A DNA stretch of 64,000 bases from Sphingomonas sp. (GTDB lineage Bacteria; Pseudomonadota; Alphaproteobacteria; Sphingomonadales; Sphingomonadaceae): the NCBI RefSeq assembly GCF_030145815.1, contig NZ_JAIXHL010000006.1:124001-188000 (forward strand), read 5' to 3'. The notes beneath the pieces are model-generated. The model saw only the letters and a program-made list of their open reading frames with translations, did not search any database and was not told the origin of the DNA. The position numbers and the translations under genes were made by a program. How positions within the stretch are numbered: position 1 is the stretch's first letter; the number at the start of each line of letters is the position of its first letter. Shown one piece after another: positions 7,194-15,897 of this stretch.

Positions 7194-8528
7194 ATGAGCG
7201 CACATTCTCCCCTCCCCCTTGCCATTTCCGCCCGCGGCCCGTTGCGCGGCACCGTCACCGTTCCCGGCGACAAGTCGATCAGCCACCGCTCGCTGATGTT
7301 TGCCGGACTCGCGGTCGGTGAAAGCCGGATCGAAGGGCTGTTGGAGGGAGAGGATGTGCTCGCCACCGCCGCGGCGATGCGTGCGATGGGGGCGACGATC
7401 GAGCGGGACATGGACGGCATCTGGCACGTGGCAGGCGTCGGCGTGGGCGGACTGCTCCAGCCGCAGACGGCGCTGGAGATGGGCAATTCCGGCACCTCGA
7501 CCCGTCTGCTGATGGGCCTGGTCGCCAGCCACCCGATTACGGCGACCTTTACCGGCGACGCATCGCTGTCGAAGCGCCCGATGGGCCGCGTGATCGACCC
7601 GCTGTCGGCGATGGGTGCGGAGTTCACCGCCAGCCCCGGTGGTCGCCTTCCGCTCACCATGCGCGGCCTCTGCCCCGCCGTGCCGATCGACTATACGCTC
7701 CCGGTCGCGTCGGCCCAGGTCAAGTCGGCGGTGCTGCTCGCCGGGCTCAACACGCCGGGCATTACCCGGGTGATCGAGCCCGTCCCGACCCGCGACCATA
7801 GCGAGCGCATGCTGCGCGGCTTTGGCGCAGATCTGACGGTCGAGGAGGCGCCAGAGGGCCGTGTGATTGCGATTCGCGGTGAGGCCGAGCTCAAGCCACA
7901 GCAGATCACCGTTCCCGGCGACCCGTCATCCGCCGCATTCTGGATGGTCGCCGCTTCGATCGTGCCGGGCTCCGATATCGTCATCGCCAATGTCGGCCTC
8001 AACCCGACGCGCACCGGGATCATCACGGCGCTTCGGATGATGGGCGCGGACATCACCGAACTGAACGCACGCGAGGTTGGCGGCGAGCCCGTCGCCGACC
8101 TCCAGGTCCGCCATGCCCCGCTGAGCGCGATCGAGGTGCCGCCCGATCTCGCCCCCAGCATGATTGACGAATACCCCGTGCTGTTCGTCGCCGCCGCCTT
8201 CGCCAGCGGGCGCACCGTCGCGCGCGGAGCGGAGGAGCTGCGGGTCAAGGAATCGGACCGAATCGCGGCGATGGTCGCGGCGCTCGCTCCCAACGGCGTG
8301 CAGCTCGAAGAGTTTGAGGACGGCCTCGCCATCCACGGCAATGGCGGCGACCTGCTCCCCGGTGGCGCACAGATCGCCTCGAAACTCGATCATCGTATCG
8401 CGATGAGCATGGCCGTGGCTGGACTTGGCGCGCGCAATGCCGTGTCGATCGACGATGCCAGCCCGGTCGCGACCAGCTATCCGGGTTTCTTCCCCACTCT
8501 CGACCGACTGACCGACCACCAGCCATGA
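7194..8528 (+). CDS. aroA: 3-phosphoshikimate 1-carboxyvinyltransferase (EPSP synthase)
   Basis: AroA joins phosphoenolpyruvate to shikimate-3-phosphate in the sixth step of chorismate synthesis. The 444-residue protein has the conserved [10 protein letters not shown] site near residue 23, [12 protein letters not shown] (phosphoenolpyruvate pocket), [35 protein letters not shown] and [10 protein letters not shown]. The SKRPMGRV and [14 protein letters not shown] forms resemble the class II enzymes (as in the Agrobacterium CP4 type) more than the E. coli class. The ATG at 7194 gives [16 protein letters not shown]; a longer frame from 7140 lacks support. cmk overlaps its stop by 4 nt. Confidence 0.96.
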   Translation: MSAHSPLPLAISARGPLRGTVTVPGDKSISHRSLMFAGLAVGESRIEGLLEGEDVLATAAAMRAMGATIERDMDGIWHVAGVGVGGLLQPQTALEMGNSGTSTRLLMGLVASHPITATFTGDASLSKRPMGRVIDPLSAMGAEFTASPGGRLPLTMRGLCPAVPIDYTLPVASAQVKSAVLLAGLNTPGITRVIEPVPTRDHSERMLRGFGADLTVEEAPEGRVIAIRGEAELKPQQITVPGDPSSAAFWMVAASIVPGSDIVIANVGLNPTRTGIITALRMMGADITELNAREVGGEPVADLQVRHAPLSAIEVPPDLAPSMIDEYPVLFVAAAFASGRTVARGAEELRVKESDRIAAMVAALAPNGVQLEEFEDGLAIHGNGGDLLPGGAQIASKLDHRIAMSMAVAGLGARNAVSIDDASPVATSYPGFFPTLDRLTDHQP

Positions 8529-9160
8529 TCATTGCCGTCGACGGACCTGCAGCTTCCGGCAAGGGCACCATCGCCCGCGCGCTTGCCCGCCATTATGCCC
8601 TCCCGCATCTCGACACCGGGCTGCTCTATCGCGCCGTCGCTGCCACCGTGTTGCGCGACGAGCTCGACCCCGCGCAGGAGGCGGATGCGGTCGCCGCGAC
8701 CAGCTTCGACGACCTGCTGCTCGCTGACGAATGGCTGCGCACCGACGAAGTGGGACAAGCCGCGTCGGTTGTGTCGGCGCATCCGCTGGTGCGTTCGGCG
8801 CTGCTGCAGCGACAGAAGCGCTTTGCCGCCCAACCCGCTGGCGCGATCCTCGACGGGCGCGATATCGGCACGGTGATCGCCCCCGACGCCGACGCCAAGC
8901 TGTTCGTCAAGGCAACCCCGATGATCCGCGCCCGTCGCCGCCATGCGGAACTGCGTAAAGGCGGCTCCTCGGTCAGCCTCGACCGCGTGCTCGCCGACAT
9001 CCGCGCGCGCGACGAGCGGGACAGCAAACGCAGCGAAGCCCCGCTGATGGCAGCACCTGACGCCGCAGTACTCGACACGAGCTTCCTCTCGATCGAAGCA
9101 GCGGTGCAAAAGGCGATCCAGCTGGTTGACGCGCAGCTTGCGCAGCGGGCTTCGCGCTAA
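8525..9160 (+). CDS. cmk: Cytidylate kinase
   Basis: Cmk phosphorylates CMP and dCMP to the diphosphates, salvaging nucleotides released by RNA and phospholipid turnover. The 211-residue product opens with the P-loop [11 protein letters not shown] and contains [11 protein letters not shown], the [13 protein letters not shown] motif and RARRRHAEL, all typical. It overlaps aroA (ATGA), a common bacterial pairing. Its stop overlaps the convergent ccmI stop by 4 nt. Confidence 0.96.
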   Translation: MIIAVDGPAASGKGTIARALARHYALPHLDTGLLYRAVAATVLRDELDPAQEADAVAATSFDDLLLADEWLRTDEVGQAASVVSAHPLVRSALLQRQKRFAAQPAGAILDGRDIGTVIAPDADAKLFVKATPMIRARRRHAELRKGGSSVSLDRVLADIRARDERDSKRSEAPLMAAPDAAVLDTSFLSIEAAVQKAIQLVDAQLAQRASR

Positions 9161-9822
9161 TCCTGTCGCGCGCCGGGTGCCTGCACCGCCCGCGCCTGCA
9201 TCGCAGCAATCATCTGCACCTGGATCAGCGCGCCCCGAATGTCCTGGCGATAGCTCGCGCGCTCCGGCGTTAGTTGCAGCGCGCGCCCGAGCCACGGGAT
9301 CGCCGCTTGAGGCTGCCCGGCCCGCGCGAGCGCCATGCCGTAGAAAAAGGCTGGCCCAGGATGTTCAGGTGAAAGGGTCACGCCGCGGCGAAATGCGAGG
9401 CCCGCTGCGGGCGACATCGTCCCCTGATCCGCTTCCACCAATGCCATACCGAGCCACGTCCACAGGGCCGGAGATTGCGGCGACTGACGCACCGCCCCCA
9501 GCATCAGCTGTGCCGCCGTATCGGCCTTGCCCGACCGGATCAGCGCGTCTGCGGGATAAAAGGCATAATCGAGCGTGGTGAACTGTCCGAACATCGCAGA
9601 CCGCAGCTCCCGCATCCGCGCCACGCCCGCTTCGTCCACCGCCACGGCCTTGCGCGCTGCGGCAGGCGCCCCGGGAAGCGCAGGCCGTGCCTGCAGTGCA
9701 TAGCCAGTGGCACCGAGCATCAACGCGGCCGCCCCGAAACTCCACAAGTTCCGCGGCGCCCCGAACAGCGCGAGCAGGCCCAGCGCCACCACGCCGATCA
9801 ACGCCAGCATCACCCATCCCAT
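9157..9822 (-). CDS. ccmI: Cytochrome c maturation protein CcmI (TPR subunit)
   Basis: CcmI holds apocytochrome c and delivers it to the CcmFH haem ligation complex. This 221-residue protein starts with two hydrophobic segments ([19 protein letters not shown] and [17 protein letters not shown]). A periplasmic TPR-like region follows, including [34 protein letters not shown] and [20 protein letters not shown]. It is the last gene of the ccm operon and its ATG at 9822 overlaps the ccmH stop (TGATG). Sequence similarity among CcmI proteins is low, so the name leans on position and architecture. Confidence 0.85.
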   Translation of the reverse strand: MGWVMLALIGVVALGLLALFGAPRNLWSFGAAALMLGATGYALQARPALPGAPAAARKAVAVDEAGVARMRELRSAMFGQFTTLDYAFYPADALIRSGKADTAAQLMLGAVRQSPQSPALWTWLGMALVEADQGTMSPAAGLAFRRGVTLSPEHPGPAFFYGMALARAGQPQAAIPWLGRALQLTPERASYRQDIRGALIQVQMIAAMQARAVQAPGARQD

Positions 9823-10202
9823 CAGCCGCGCCTCCTGCGAAAACTGCCGCGCGCGATCCACAGCCCCAGCGTCAGCAGCGCCAGCGGTGCCAGCCACAGC
9901 GGCGCGGTGGCCAGCGTCAGCGGCGGGTCATAGCTCACATAGCTGCCATAGCGTTCGATCAACCACGCCCGCACGGCCTCGGGCTTCTCCCCCGCGGCGA
10001 TCTTCTGACGCACGATGCGGCGCATGTCCGCCGCCATCGACACATCGCTATCGGCAATCGACTGGCCCTGACAGACCAGACAACGCAGCTCGAACATCAA
10101 CTCGGTCGCCGCCGCCTCCTGCCGCGCATCGGGCAGCTGGTTATAGCCGAGATCGACAGGCGCCGCCGACGCAGCCAGCGCAATGGCAAGCAGCACGCTC
10201 AT
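9822..10202 (-). CDS. ccmH: Cytochrome c maturation protein CcmH
   Basis: CcmH is a membrane-anchored periplasmic thiol oxidoreductase that keeps the apocytochrome CXXCH motif reduced. The 126-residue protein has a short signal/anchor at the N-terminus, the diagnostic Cys41-Cys44 motif LRCLVCQGQSIADSD, and a C-terminal membrane helix (LWLAPLALLTLGLWIA) ending in a basic tail. It lies between ccmG and ccmI with 4-nt and 1-nt overlaps. Confidence 0.95.
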   Translation of the reverse strand: MSVLLAIALAASAAPVDLGYNQLPDARQEAAATELMFELRCLVCQGQSIADSDVSMAADMRRIVRQKIAAGEKPEAVRAWLIERYGSYVSYDPPLTLATAPLWLAPLALLTLGLWIARGSFRRRRG

Positions 10203-10726
10203 CGCGCCGCCTCCAGCGCGGCGAGCAGCTTGGGCACGTCATCCTCACGGATATCGCCAATATGCTGCATCGCGATGCGGCCCTGTCCGTCGATCACGAA
10301 CGTCTCAGGCACGCCCGACGACCCGATCCCAATCTGCACCGCGCGCTGGCGATCGTCGCCGATCCGCGCATAGGGGTCGCCATAGCGCGCCAGGAACCCG
10401 GCCACCGCCTCCGGCGTATCGGCAATCGCGATCGCGTCGATCTGCACCCCGGCGGCCTTGAGCTGCATCAGCTGCGGCGCTTCGGCGATGCACGGCACGC
10501 ACCAGCTGGCAAAGACATTGAGCAGACGGGGCTTGCCAGTGGCTAGGTCCGCACGGCTCAGGCCCTGTTTGCCCTGAACCATTGCAGGCAATGCGAATTC
10601 GGGCAGCGGCTTCCCGACCAGCGCCGACTTGACCACCGCCTCGCCGCTCCCGCGCAGTCCATATATCGCGACCGACACCAGCGCGGCAAAGCCGATCAAC
10701 GGCAACCACAATTTCCAGCGGCTCAT
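10199..10726 (-). CDS. ccmG: Thiol:disulfide interchange protein CcmG (DsbE)
   Basis: CcmG is a periplasmic thioredoxin-like protein, anchored by its N-terminus, that reduces the apocytochrome/CcmH disulfide during c-type cytochrome assembly. The 175-residue product has an N-terminal helix (LWLPLIGFAALVSVAIYGL), the redox motif WCVPC (Cys76, Cys79) and the DsbE-type GVPETFVIDGQG loop. The ATG at 10726 overlaps the ccmF stop (ATGA); the longer open frame upstream is shadow of ccmF. Confidence 0.95.
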   Translation of the reverse strand: MSRWKLWLPLIGFAALVSVAIYGLRGSGEAVVKSALVGKPLPEFALPAMVQGKQGLSRADLATGKPRLLNVFASWCVPCIAEAPQLMQLKAAGVQIDAIAIADTPEAVAGFLARYGDPYARIGDDRQRAVQIGIGSSGVPETFVIDGQGRIAMQHIGDIREDDVPKLLAALEAAR

Positions 10727-12660
10727 TCCGCCTCCTCCCGCCGCCGCGCATTGCGCCGCTCGCGGAACAGCCGTCCGAACAGTGACAGCGCCCCGCCCAG
10801 CGCGATCAGCCCGCCGCCGAACCAGATCAGCGTCACGAACGGCTTCCACCACAGCCGCAACTGCCAGCGCCCCTGCGCGTCCTGCTCGCCAAGCACGGCA
10901 TAGAGCTGTCCGTTCCAGCGCGTCTCGATCGCTGCCTCGGCGGTATCGGTCGGGGGCGAGGGATAGAAACGACGCTGCGGGCGCATCAGGATTGTGGAAC
11001 TGTCATCGCGCCGCGCGGTCAGCCGCCCCTCAACCGCCGTCCAGTTATCGCCGATCGCAGGTCCAACGCCATCCAGCACGACCCGCCACGGCCCAACCTG
11101 ATAAGGCTGACCATAGACCGCCGCGACCAATCGTTCCTTGGTAAAGGCACTGTCCGCCGCCATACCGGCCAGGCTTACGGCAACACCGAAATGCGCAACC
11201 ACCATACCCCAGGTGAAGAGCGGCGTGCGCAGCAGGTTGCGCTTCCACAGCGGCGCAAAGCTCGCAACCGCCAGCCCAGCGGCCAGGCCGAGCGCCACCA
11301 GTTCCATCCAGCCCGTGTCGCTCGCGAAAACGAACGTCGCCGCCATTGCGAGCATGGCCGCCGCGACCGGGGCCGTCAGCTTGCCCAGCACCGCATTGGC
11401 GTCGTCCCGCCGCCATTTGAGCAGCGGCCCGATCGCCATCGCCGCGACCAGGATCAGCGCGATCGGCCCCGTGGTCTTGTTGAAGAAGGGCGGCCCAACC
11501 GACAATTGCTCACCCATCGCCTGCGCCGCGATCGGATACAGCGTACCGATCAGCACGATGCCCAGGATCACGGTGAGCAGCAGATTGTTGAGCACCAGCC
11601 CGCCCTCACGGCTCAGCGGATCGAAGCCCTGCCCGGCCCGCACCGTCCCTGCGCGCAGCGCGAACAGCAGCAGCGCACCGCCGATATAGAGTGCCAGCAG
11701 GACGAGGATGAACGACCCACGCGTCGGATCGACCGCAAACGCATGCACGCTGGTCAGAATGCCCGAGCGCACCAAGAATGTGCCCAGCATCGACATCGAG
11801 AATGCGACGACCGCCAGCATCAGCGTCCAGGCACGCAGCCCGTCCCGCGCCGCCAGCACGTTAACCGAATGGAGCAGCGCCGTCGCGGCGAGCCACGGCA
11901 TGAGTGAGGCGTTTTCGACCGGGTCCCAGAACCACCAGCCGCCCCAGCCCAGCTCATAATAGGCCCAATAGCTGCCCGCCGTGATCCCGATCGTCAAAAA
12001 CACCCACGCGGCCAGCACCCAGGGCCGCATCGCGCGTGCAAAGGCCGGACCGACCACGCCGGTCACCATCGCACCGACCGCGAACGAGAACGCAACCGAC
12101 AGCCCGACATAGCCGAAGTAAAGCGTGGGGGGGTGGAAGGCGAGGCCAGGGTCCTGCAGCAACGGGTTGAGCCCCAGCCCATCCACCGCCGCCGGATCGA
12201 GCCGCGCGAACGGGTTCGATGCGATCAGCAGGAACGCATAGAAACCCAGCGCAATCGCCGCCTGCGCCGCGAGCGTGGCGGTCAGCGTCGCGCGATCAAG
12301 CTGCCGCTCCAGCAAGGCAATCGCGCCACCCGACAGCGCGAGCACAGTGACCCACAGCAGCATCGAGCCTTCATGGTTCCCCCATGTGCCCGCGATCTTG
12401 TACAGCATCGGCTTGGCCGAATGGCTGTTCTGCGCGACCAGCAGCACCGACATGTCCGACTGGACAAACAGGGTGATCAGCAGCGCGAACGAGAGGGCCG
12501 CAAGCAGCCCCTGCACGATCGCCACCGGGCGCACCGCTGCGATCAGGTCGCCGCCCGACGGGCTGGCCTGCATGCGCAGGCCCAGCCCCGCCGCAAGCAG
12601 CTGGAGCAGCGCCAATGCCGCCGCGAACCACAGCGCCGCCAGTCCGGCCTCGGCAATCAT
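10723..12660 (-). CDS. ccmF: Haem lyase CcmF
   Basis: CcmF is the large inner-membrane subunit that ligates haem to apocytochrome c. The 645-residue protein is strongly hydrophobic with about 14-15 membrane segments and contains the WWD haem-handling motif GGWWFWDPVENASLMPWL in its first half. The stretch THDSVHAFAVDPTRGSF-type region (here SVHAFAVDPTRG) and the C-terminal periplasmic domain are also family features. It overlaps ccmE upstream and ccmG downstream by 4 nt each. Confidence 0.97.
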   Translation of the reverse strand: MIAEAGLAALWFAAALALLQLLAAGLGLRMQASPSGGDLIAAVRPVAIVQGLLAALSFALLITLFVQSDMSVLLVAQNSHSAKPMLYKIAGTWGNHEGSMLLWVTVLALSGGAIALLERQLDRATLTATLAAQAAIALGFYAFLLIASNPFARLDPAAVDGLGLNPLLQDPGLAFHPPTLYFGYVGLSVAFSFAVGAMVTGVVGPAFARAMRPWVLAAWVFLTIGITAGSYWAYYELGWGGWWFWDPVENASLMPWLAATALLHSVNVLAARDGLRAWTLMLAVVAFSMSMLGTFLVRSGILTSVHAFAVDPTRGSFILVLLALYIGGALLLFALRAGTVRAGQGFDPLSREGGLVLNNLLLTVILGIVLIGTLYPIAAQAMGEQLSVGPPFFNKTTGPIALILVAAMAIGPLLKWRRDDANAVLGKLTAPVAAAMLAMAATFVFASDTGWMELVALGLAAGLAVASFAPLWKRNLLRTPLFTWGMVVAHFGVAVSLAGMAADSAFTKERLVAAVYGQPYQVGPWRVVLDGVGPAIGDNWTAVEGRLTARRDDSSTILMRPQRRFYPSPPTDTAEAAIETRWNGQLYAVLGEQDAQGRWQLRLWWKPFVTLIWFGGGLIALGGALSLFGRLFRERRNARRREEAE

Positions 12661-13091
12661 CGTGTCATGTTCTCCGGCGCGGGCATCTTGTCGGCGATCT
12701 CCGGCGGCATGTAGCGCTCGTCATGCTTGGCAAGCAGATTGTCGGCGGTGAAGCTGCCATCGGGCATGAACTTCCCTTCAGCCACGACGCCGGAATGTTC
12801 CTTGAACAGGTCCGGCGCAACACCGGTAAAGCGCACCGGGACGGTCCCGCCATTGTCCGCGACAATGAAGGTGATGGTGACGCCATCGGCCAGCTTCTTG
12901 ATGCTGCCCGCCTGCACCATGCCGCCCAACCGCACCGCGCGGCCGGGCTCGGGCGCCTTGGTCGCCAGATCGCTCGGCGTGTAGAAAAACGCCGCTTCGT
13001 CGCGCAGCGCCGACAACGCCAGGCCGCTCGCCCCGCCGATTGCGGCAAGCGCAAGCAAGCCGAGCGTCAGCCGTTGGTGCTTCGCCTTCAT
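12657..13091 (-). CDS. ccmE: Cytochrome c-type biogenesis haem chaperone CcmE
   Basis: CcmE binds haem covalently in the periplasm and passes it to CcmF. The 144-residue product has an N-terminal membrane anchor (LTLGLLALAAIGGASGLAL), a beta-barrel core (VRLGGMVQAGSI, VTITFIVADN, VPVRFTGVAPDLF) and the haem-binding segment AKHDERYMPPE with His123 and Tyr127. It lies between ccmD and ccmF with short overlaps. Confidence 0.96.
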   Translation of the reverse strand: MKAKHQRLTLGLLALAAIGGASGLALSALRDEAAFFYTPSDLATKAPEPGRAVRLGGMVQAGSIKKLADGVTITFIVADNGGTVPVRFTGVAPDLFKEHSGVVAEGKFMPDGSFTADNLLAKHDERYMPPEIADKMPAPENMTR

Positions 13092-13219
13092 CGCCGGTCC
13101 TTCATCGCGTCCGCAGCCGCCTCGGCCCGCCGCATCGCGCGCCAGCTGAACAACGACAGGCCGCCGATCCCGGCAACCACGACGACATAGGCGGCGATGA
13201 TGAACGGCCAGTGGTTCAT
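13088..13219 (-). CDS. ccmD: Haem exporter accessory protein CcmD
   Basis: CcmD is a tiny single-span protein that helps release holo-CcmE from the CcmABC complex. This 43-residue ORF starts MNHWPFIIAAYVVVV, has one membrane helix and a basic, charged C-terminus (RAMRRAEAAADAMKDRR), matching CcmD size and topology. Its ATG at 13219 overlaps the ccmC stop (ATGA) and its stop overlaps the ccmE start, so it is coupled on both sides. Confidence 0.85.
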   Translation of the reverse strand: MNHWPFIIAAYVVVVAGIGGLSLFSWRAMRRAEAAADAMKDRR

Positions 13220-13932
13220 GCCGCGAGCCTCCGCATCCGCGCCTCGACCCTCTGCTCCGCCAGCATGGCGCGCATCCGCATCAGCACGATCCCACCAAAT
13301 AGCAGCGAAAAGCCGGGCAGCGTCAGCAGCAGCGGCCACAGCATCGAATCGTCGATGGTCGATTTGGTCAGCGTCAGGCTCTGTCCCTGATGCAGCGTGT
13401 TCCACCACACCACCGAATAGCGGATGACCGGCAGCAACACGGTACCCGCGATCCCGAACAGCGCCGGAATCCGCCCGTCCCCGCCCCGCTCGCGATCGGC
13501 GCGTTCCAGCGCGATCCAGGCGATATAGATGAAGAACAGCAGCAGCATCGATGTCAGCCGCCCGTCCCACTCCCACCAGGTGCCCCAGGTCGGACGGCCC
13601 CAGATCGATCCGGTGATCAGGCACAAAGCGGCGAACACCGCGCCCACTGGCGCAGTCGCCCGCGCGGCCAGCGCCGCCAGCGGATGCCGCCACACCAGAT
13701 AGGCAAAACACGCGATCGCCAGTGCGCTCCACCCACCCATGCCCAGCCATGCGCTCGGCACATGGATGTACAGGATGCGGACGCTTTCCTTTTGCAGATA
13801 GTCGGGCGGCGTTTGCGTCAGGCCACCCCAGGCGCCGACAAGCGTCATCAGCAGCCCGCTCCAGAACAGGATGGGCGTCAGCGGGCGCGCGATCTTGAGG
13901 AAGCGCGTGGGGTTGGCGAGTGCGTGGATCAC
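13216..13932 (-). CDS. ccmC: Haem transport/handling protein CcmC
   Basis: CcmC loads haem onto CcmE. The 238-residue protein has six predicted membrane helices and the tryptophan-rich WWD motif GTWWEWDGRLTSM, with conserved YIHVPSAWLGMGG and the SVVWWNTLHQGQSL loop. It is the first ccm gene visible in the operon C-D-E-F-G-H-I. No ccmA or ccmB (the ABC transporter subunits) precedes it; the next gene upstream is a PilZ protein. Confidence 0.96.
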   Translation of the reverse strand: MIHALANPTRFLKIARPLTPILFWSGLLMTLVGAWGGLTQTPPDYLQKESVRILYIHVPSAWLGMGGWSALAIACFAYLVWRHPLAALAARATAPVGAVFAALCLITGSIWGRPTWGTWWEWDGRLTSMLLLFFIYIAWIALERADRERGGDGRIPALFGIAGTVLLPVIRYSVVWWNTLHQGQSLTLTKSTIDDSMLWPLLLTLPGFSLLFGGIVLMRMRAMLAEQRVEARMRRLAA

Positions 13933-14000
13933 GGCGTTTGGCCGCTCTTAGGCGGATTCGCCGGCAAGTCCAAATGCGATGTGCGGGATGACCCGCGCGA

Positions 14001-14327
14001 TCAGGCGATCAGCGCCTCGAACTCGTCCTCGCTCAGCGGGATCTGGAACTCCAGGCCGGCTTCGAAGTCGTTCGACCAGACCACACGGGCGGCCCAGTGG
14101 CCGACATGCGGCAGGGTCAGCCAGATGACCGAATCGCGGCGGACTTCGGAGTAGGTCTCGATCTTCGCACCATGGGTCGACAGATCGACCACCTTGCACA
14201 GCGCGCGGTCTAGCCCGCCGCGACCGACCTTGACATCGAGCGACACCGGCGCACGCGGCGCGCGGCGGCGGCCCAGCACGGCCGGTTCGAATTCTGCGGT
14301 GAAACTGCGCTTGCCGGTGAAAACCAT
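14001..14327 (-). CDS. PilZ domain protein, likely c-di-GMP receptor
   Basis: A 108-residue protein that is almost entirely one PilZ domain. It has both ligand motifs: the RxxxR type at Arg21-Arg25 (within GRRRAPRAPV) and DxSxxG at Asp48-Gly53 (DLSTHGAKIE), followed by the VIWLTLP and ARVVWSNDFEAGLEF strands. Binding of cyclic di-GMP is therefore predicted; the output (motility, adhesion or exopolysaccharide) is unknown. A CtrA-like box lies 23 bp before the ATG, which would fit cell-cycle or motility control. It is transcribed toward ccmC, 68 bp away. Confidence 0.88.
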   Translation of the reverse strand: MVFTGKRSFTAEFEPAVLGRRRAPRAPVSLDVKVGRGGLDRALCKVVDLSTHGAKIETYSEVRRDSVIWLTLPHVGHWAARVVWSNDFEAGLEFQIPLSEDEFEALIA

Positions 14328-14350
14328 GCGCAGAGCCTAGGTCACGATGG

Positions 14351-14365
14351 CTAAAGCCGCGTTAA
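14351..14365. promoter_or_regulatory. CtrA-like box upstream of the PilZ gene
   Basis: CTAAAGCCGCGTTAA, followed by CGG, matches TTAA-N7-TTAA at 7 of 8 fixed positions and has the same CTAAAG-NNN-CGTTAACG form as the box at 6501. It starts 23 bp upstream of the PilZ start codon, a plausible position for CtrA activation near -35. Confidence 0.45.
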
Positions 14366-14383
14366 CGGCTTGCCACAATGCAA

Positions 14384-14415
14384 ACGGCCCGCCCCGGGCG
14401 TCCGGGACGGGCCGT
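14384..14415 (-). terminator. Terminator of rpmE
   Basis: On the minus strand ACGGCCCGTCCCGG pairs with CCGGGGCGGGCCGT over 14 bp (one G-T pair) around an ACGC loop, followed by TTTG. It begins 35 nt after the rpmE stop. Confidence 0.75.
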
Positions 14416-14450
14416 GTATCGGGTTCAGCCGGGCATCACGCCCGCGCCGC

Positions 14451-14681
14451 TCACTTCTTGGAGAGCGAGAGACCACCAAAACGCTTGTTGAAGCGTGCAA
14501 CCTGGCCGCCGCTGTCGAGCATCTGGCCGCGACCGCCGGTCCATGCCGGGTGCGCGAGCGGATCGATTTCCAGCTGCATCAGATCGCCTTCCTTGCCCCA
14601 GGTCGAACGCGTCTCATAGACGGTACCGTCGGTCATCTGGACCTTGATCATGTGATAATCGGGGTGCGTATCGGGCTTCAC
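14451..14681 (-). CDS. rpmE: 50S ribosomal protein L31
   Basis: L31 bridges the large and small ribosomal subunits. The 76-residue product contains the family motifs [24 protein letters not shown] and RFNKRFGGL. It has no cysteine at all, so it is the zinc-independent (C-minus) form rather than the CXXC zinc-binding form. It is flanked by a good terminator downstream and an apparent own promoter region upstream, as usual for rpmE. Confidence 0.95.
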   Translation of the reverse strand: MKPDTHPDYHMIKVQMTDGTVYETRSTWGKEGDLMQLEIDPLAHPAWTGGRGQMLDSGGQVARFNKRFGGLSLSKK

Positions 14682-14729
14682 GTGTCTATTCCTTGAATTG
14701 AGCGCCGGTTTCCGACCGGCAATAAGAAG

Positions 14730-14753
14730 GCGCGGCCCCTAACAGAGCCGCGC
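14730..14753 (-). terminator. Hairpin downstream of fabZ
   Basis: On the minus strand GCGCGGC pairs with GCCGCGC around a 10-nt loop and is followed by CTTCTTATT. It lies about 50 nt after the fabZ stop and probably ends the long rseP/bamA/ompH/fabZ transcript. Confidence 0.5.
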
Positions 14754-14800
14754 GCTTCATGCAATGGAGTTCAGGGGCGTGGCGCTGCCGCCAACCAGAA

Positions 14801-15280
14801 TCAAGCGCTGGGCGGGTCCGCGATCATCGCTGTGAACTCGCACTCGGTCGCCAGATCGTCGCCGAGATATGCCTTACCCGCGAACTTGCAGATTCGCGCA
14901 CGCTTCTGCACGAACGCGACCTCAAGCCGCAGCAACACGCCCGGCTCGACCGGCTTCCGGAATTTCACGCCGTCGATCGACATGAAATAGACCAGCTTGC
15001 CAGTGCCGGCGAGGCCAAGGCTCTCGACCGCGAGCACACCCGCCGCCTGCGCCAGCGCCTCCACCTGGAGGACGCCGGGCATGATCGGCCTTCCCGGGAA
15101 ATGCCCCTGGAAGAACTCTTCGTTGATCGACACCGCCTTGATCGCGACGATTCGCTCGTCAGGGATCAGCTGCTCGACCCGATCGACGAGCAGCATCGGA
15201 TAACGATGCGGCAGCGCCGCCATCACCCGCGTCACGTCGAGCGGGCCAATAGCGGCCCTTCCTTCGGCGGCTTCGCTCAC
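14801..15280 (-). CDS. fabZ: 3-hydroxyacyl-ACP dehydratase FabZ
   Basis: FabZ dehydrates 3-hydroxyacyl-ACP in fatty-acid elongation. The 159-residue hot-dog-fold protein contains the catalytic histidine His60 and glutamate Glu74 within [11 protein letters not shown] and QVEALAQ, plus [13 protein letters not shown]. Its ATG overlaps the stop of the ompH-like gene by 4 nt. In most Gram-negatives lpxD sits between these two genes and lpxA follows fabZ; both are absent here, which fits a glycosphingolipid-bearing sphingomonad. Confidence 0.97.
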   Translation of the reverse strand: MSEAAEGRAAIGPLDVTRVMAALPHRYPMLLVDRVEQLIPDERIVAIKAVSINEEFFQGHFPGRPIMPGVLQVEALAQAAGVLAVESLGLAGTGKLVYFMSIDGVKFRKPVEPGVLLRLEVAFVQKRARICKFAGKAYLGDDLATECEFTAMIADPPSA

Positions 15281-15897
15281 CGGCCGGTGGGCGCCGGCTG
15301 AGTCGGCTGCGCTGCGGGAGCCTGCTGCTGCTGCGGCGGGGGCGCAACGGTCTGCACGCTCGGCAGCTGCTGGTTGAGCGCCGCCAGCACCGCATCGGTA
15401 ATGTCGATGTTGGTCGCCGAGTAGAGGGTCGCATCCTTGGCCAGCGCGATATGCGCGCCGCGCTGCTGCGAAATCTGCTCGATGACCGGCATCATGCGCT
15501 GCGCAACCTGCTGGTTCACATACTGCACGTTGCGCTGGAAGGTCTGCTGGCGCTCGGCGAACTGCTGCTGCGCGGTTTGCTGGCGCTGCTGGAACGCCTG
15601 AATGCGCGCGGTAAGTGCGGCATCGGGCTTGCCATTGGCTGCCTTGAGCGCCGCCTGAAGCGCGGTTTCTTCGGTCTGCAGCGGGGTCGCCTGCTGCTGT
15701 GCGAACTGCTGCAGCTGCGTGCGCTGTGCCTGCAGCTGCTGCGCCGCGGCGGTGCAGGCGGTGCAGCTGCTCATCACACGGTCGGTATCGACGATCGCGA
15801 TCTTGGTGTCGACCAGCGCCTGCGCTGCCGCCGCACCGGCGCCAAGCGTGACGCCCGCGACCGCAACCGCGGCGAGAATGGTTTTGGTGTTACGCAT
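15277..15897 (-). CDS. OmpH/Skp-family periplasmic chaperone
   Basis: A 206-residue exported protein. It has a typical signal peptide ([22 protein letters not shown]), the OmpH start ([13 protein letters not shown]), a long Gln/Ala-rich coiled-coil (roughly residues 45-150) and a low-complexity Pro/Gln/Ala tail. Skp-like proteins hold unfolded outer-membrane proteins and hand them to the Bam complex, in keeping with its place directly behind bamA (start/stop overlap TGATG). The tail from about residue 180 is unusual in composition. The pair SSCTACTAA gives two cysteines not typical of Skp. Confidence 0.85.
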   Translation of the reverse strand: MRNTKTILAAVAVAGVTLGAGAAAAQALVDTKIAIVDTDRVMSSCTACTAAAQQLQAQRTQLQQFAQQQATPLQTEETALQAALKAANGKPDAALTARIQAFQQRQQTAQQQFAERQQTFQRNVQYVNQQVAQRMMPVIEQISQQRGAHIALAKDATLYSATNIDITDAVLAALNQQLPSVQTVAPPPQQQQAPAAQPTQPAPTGR

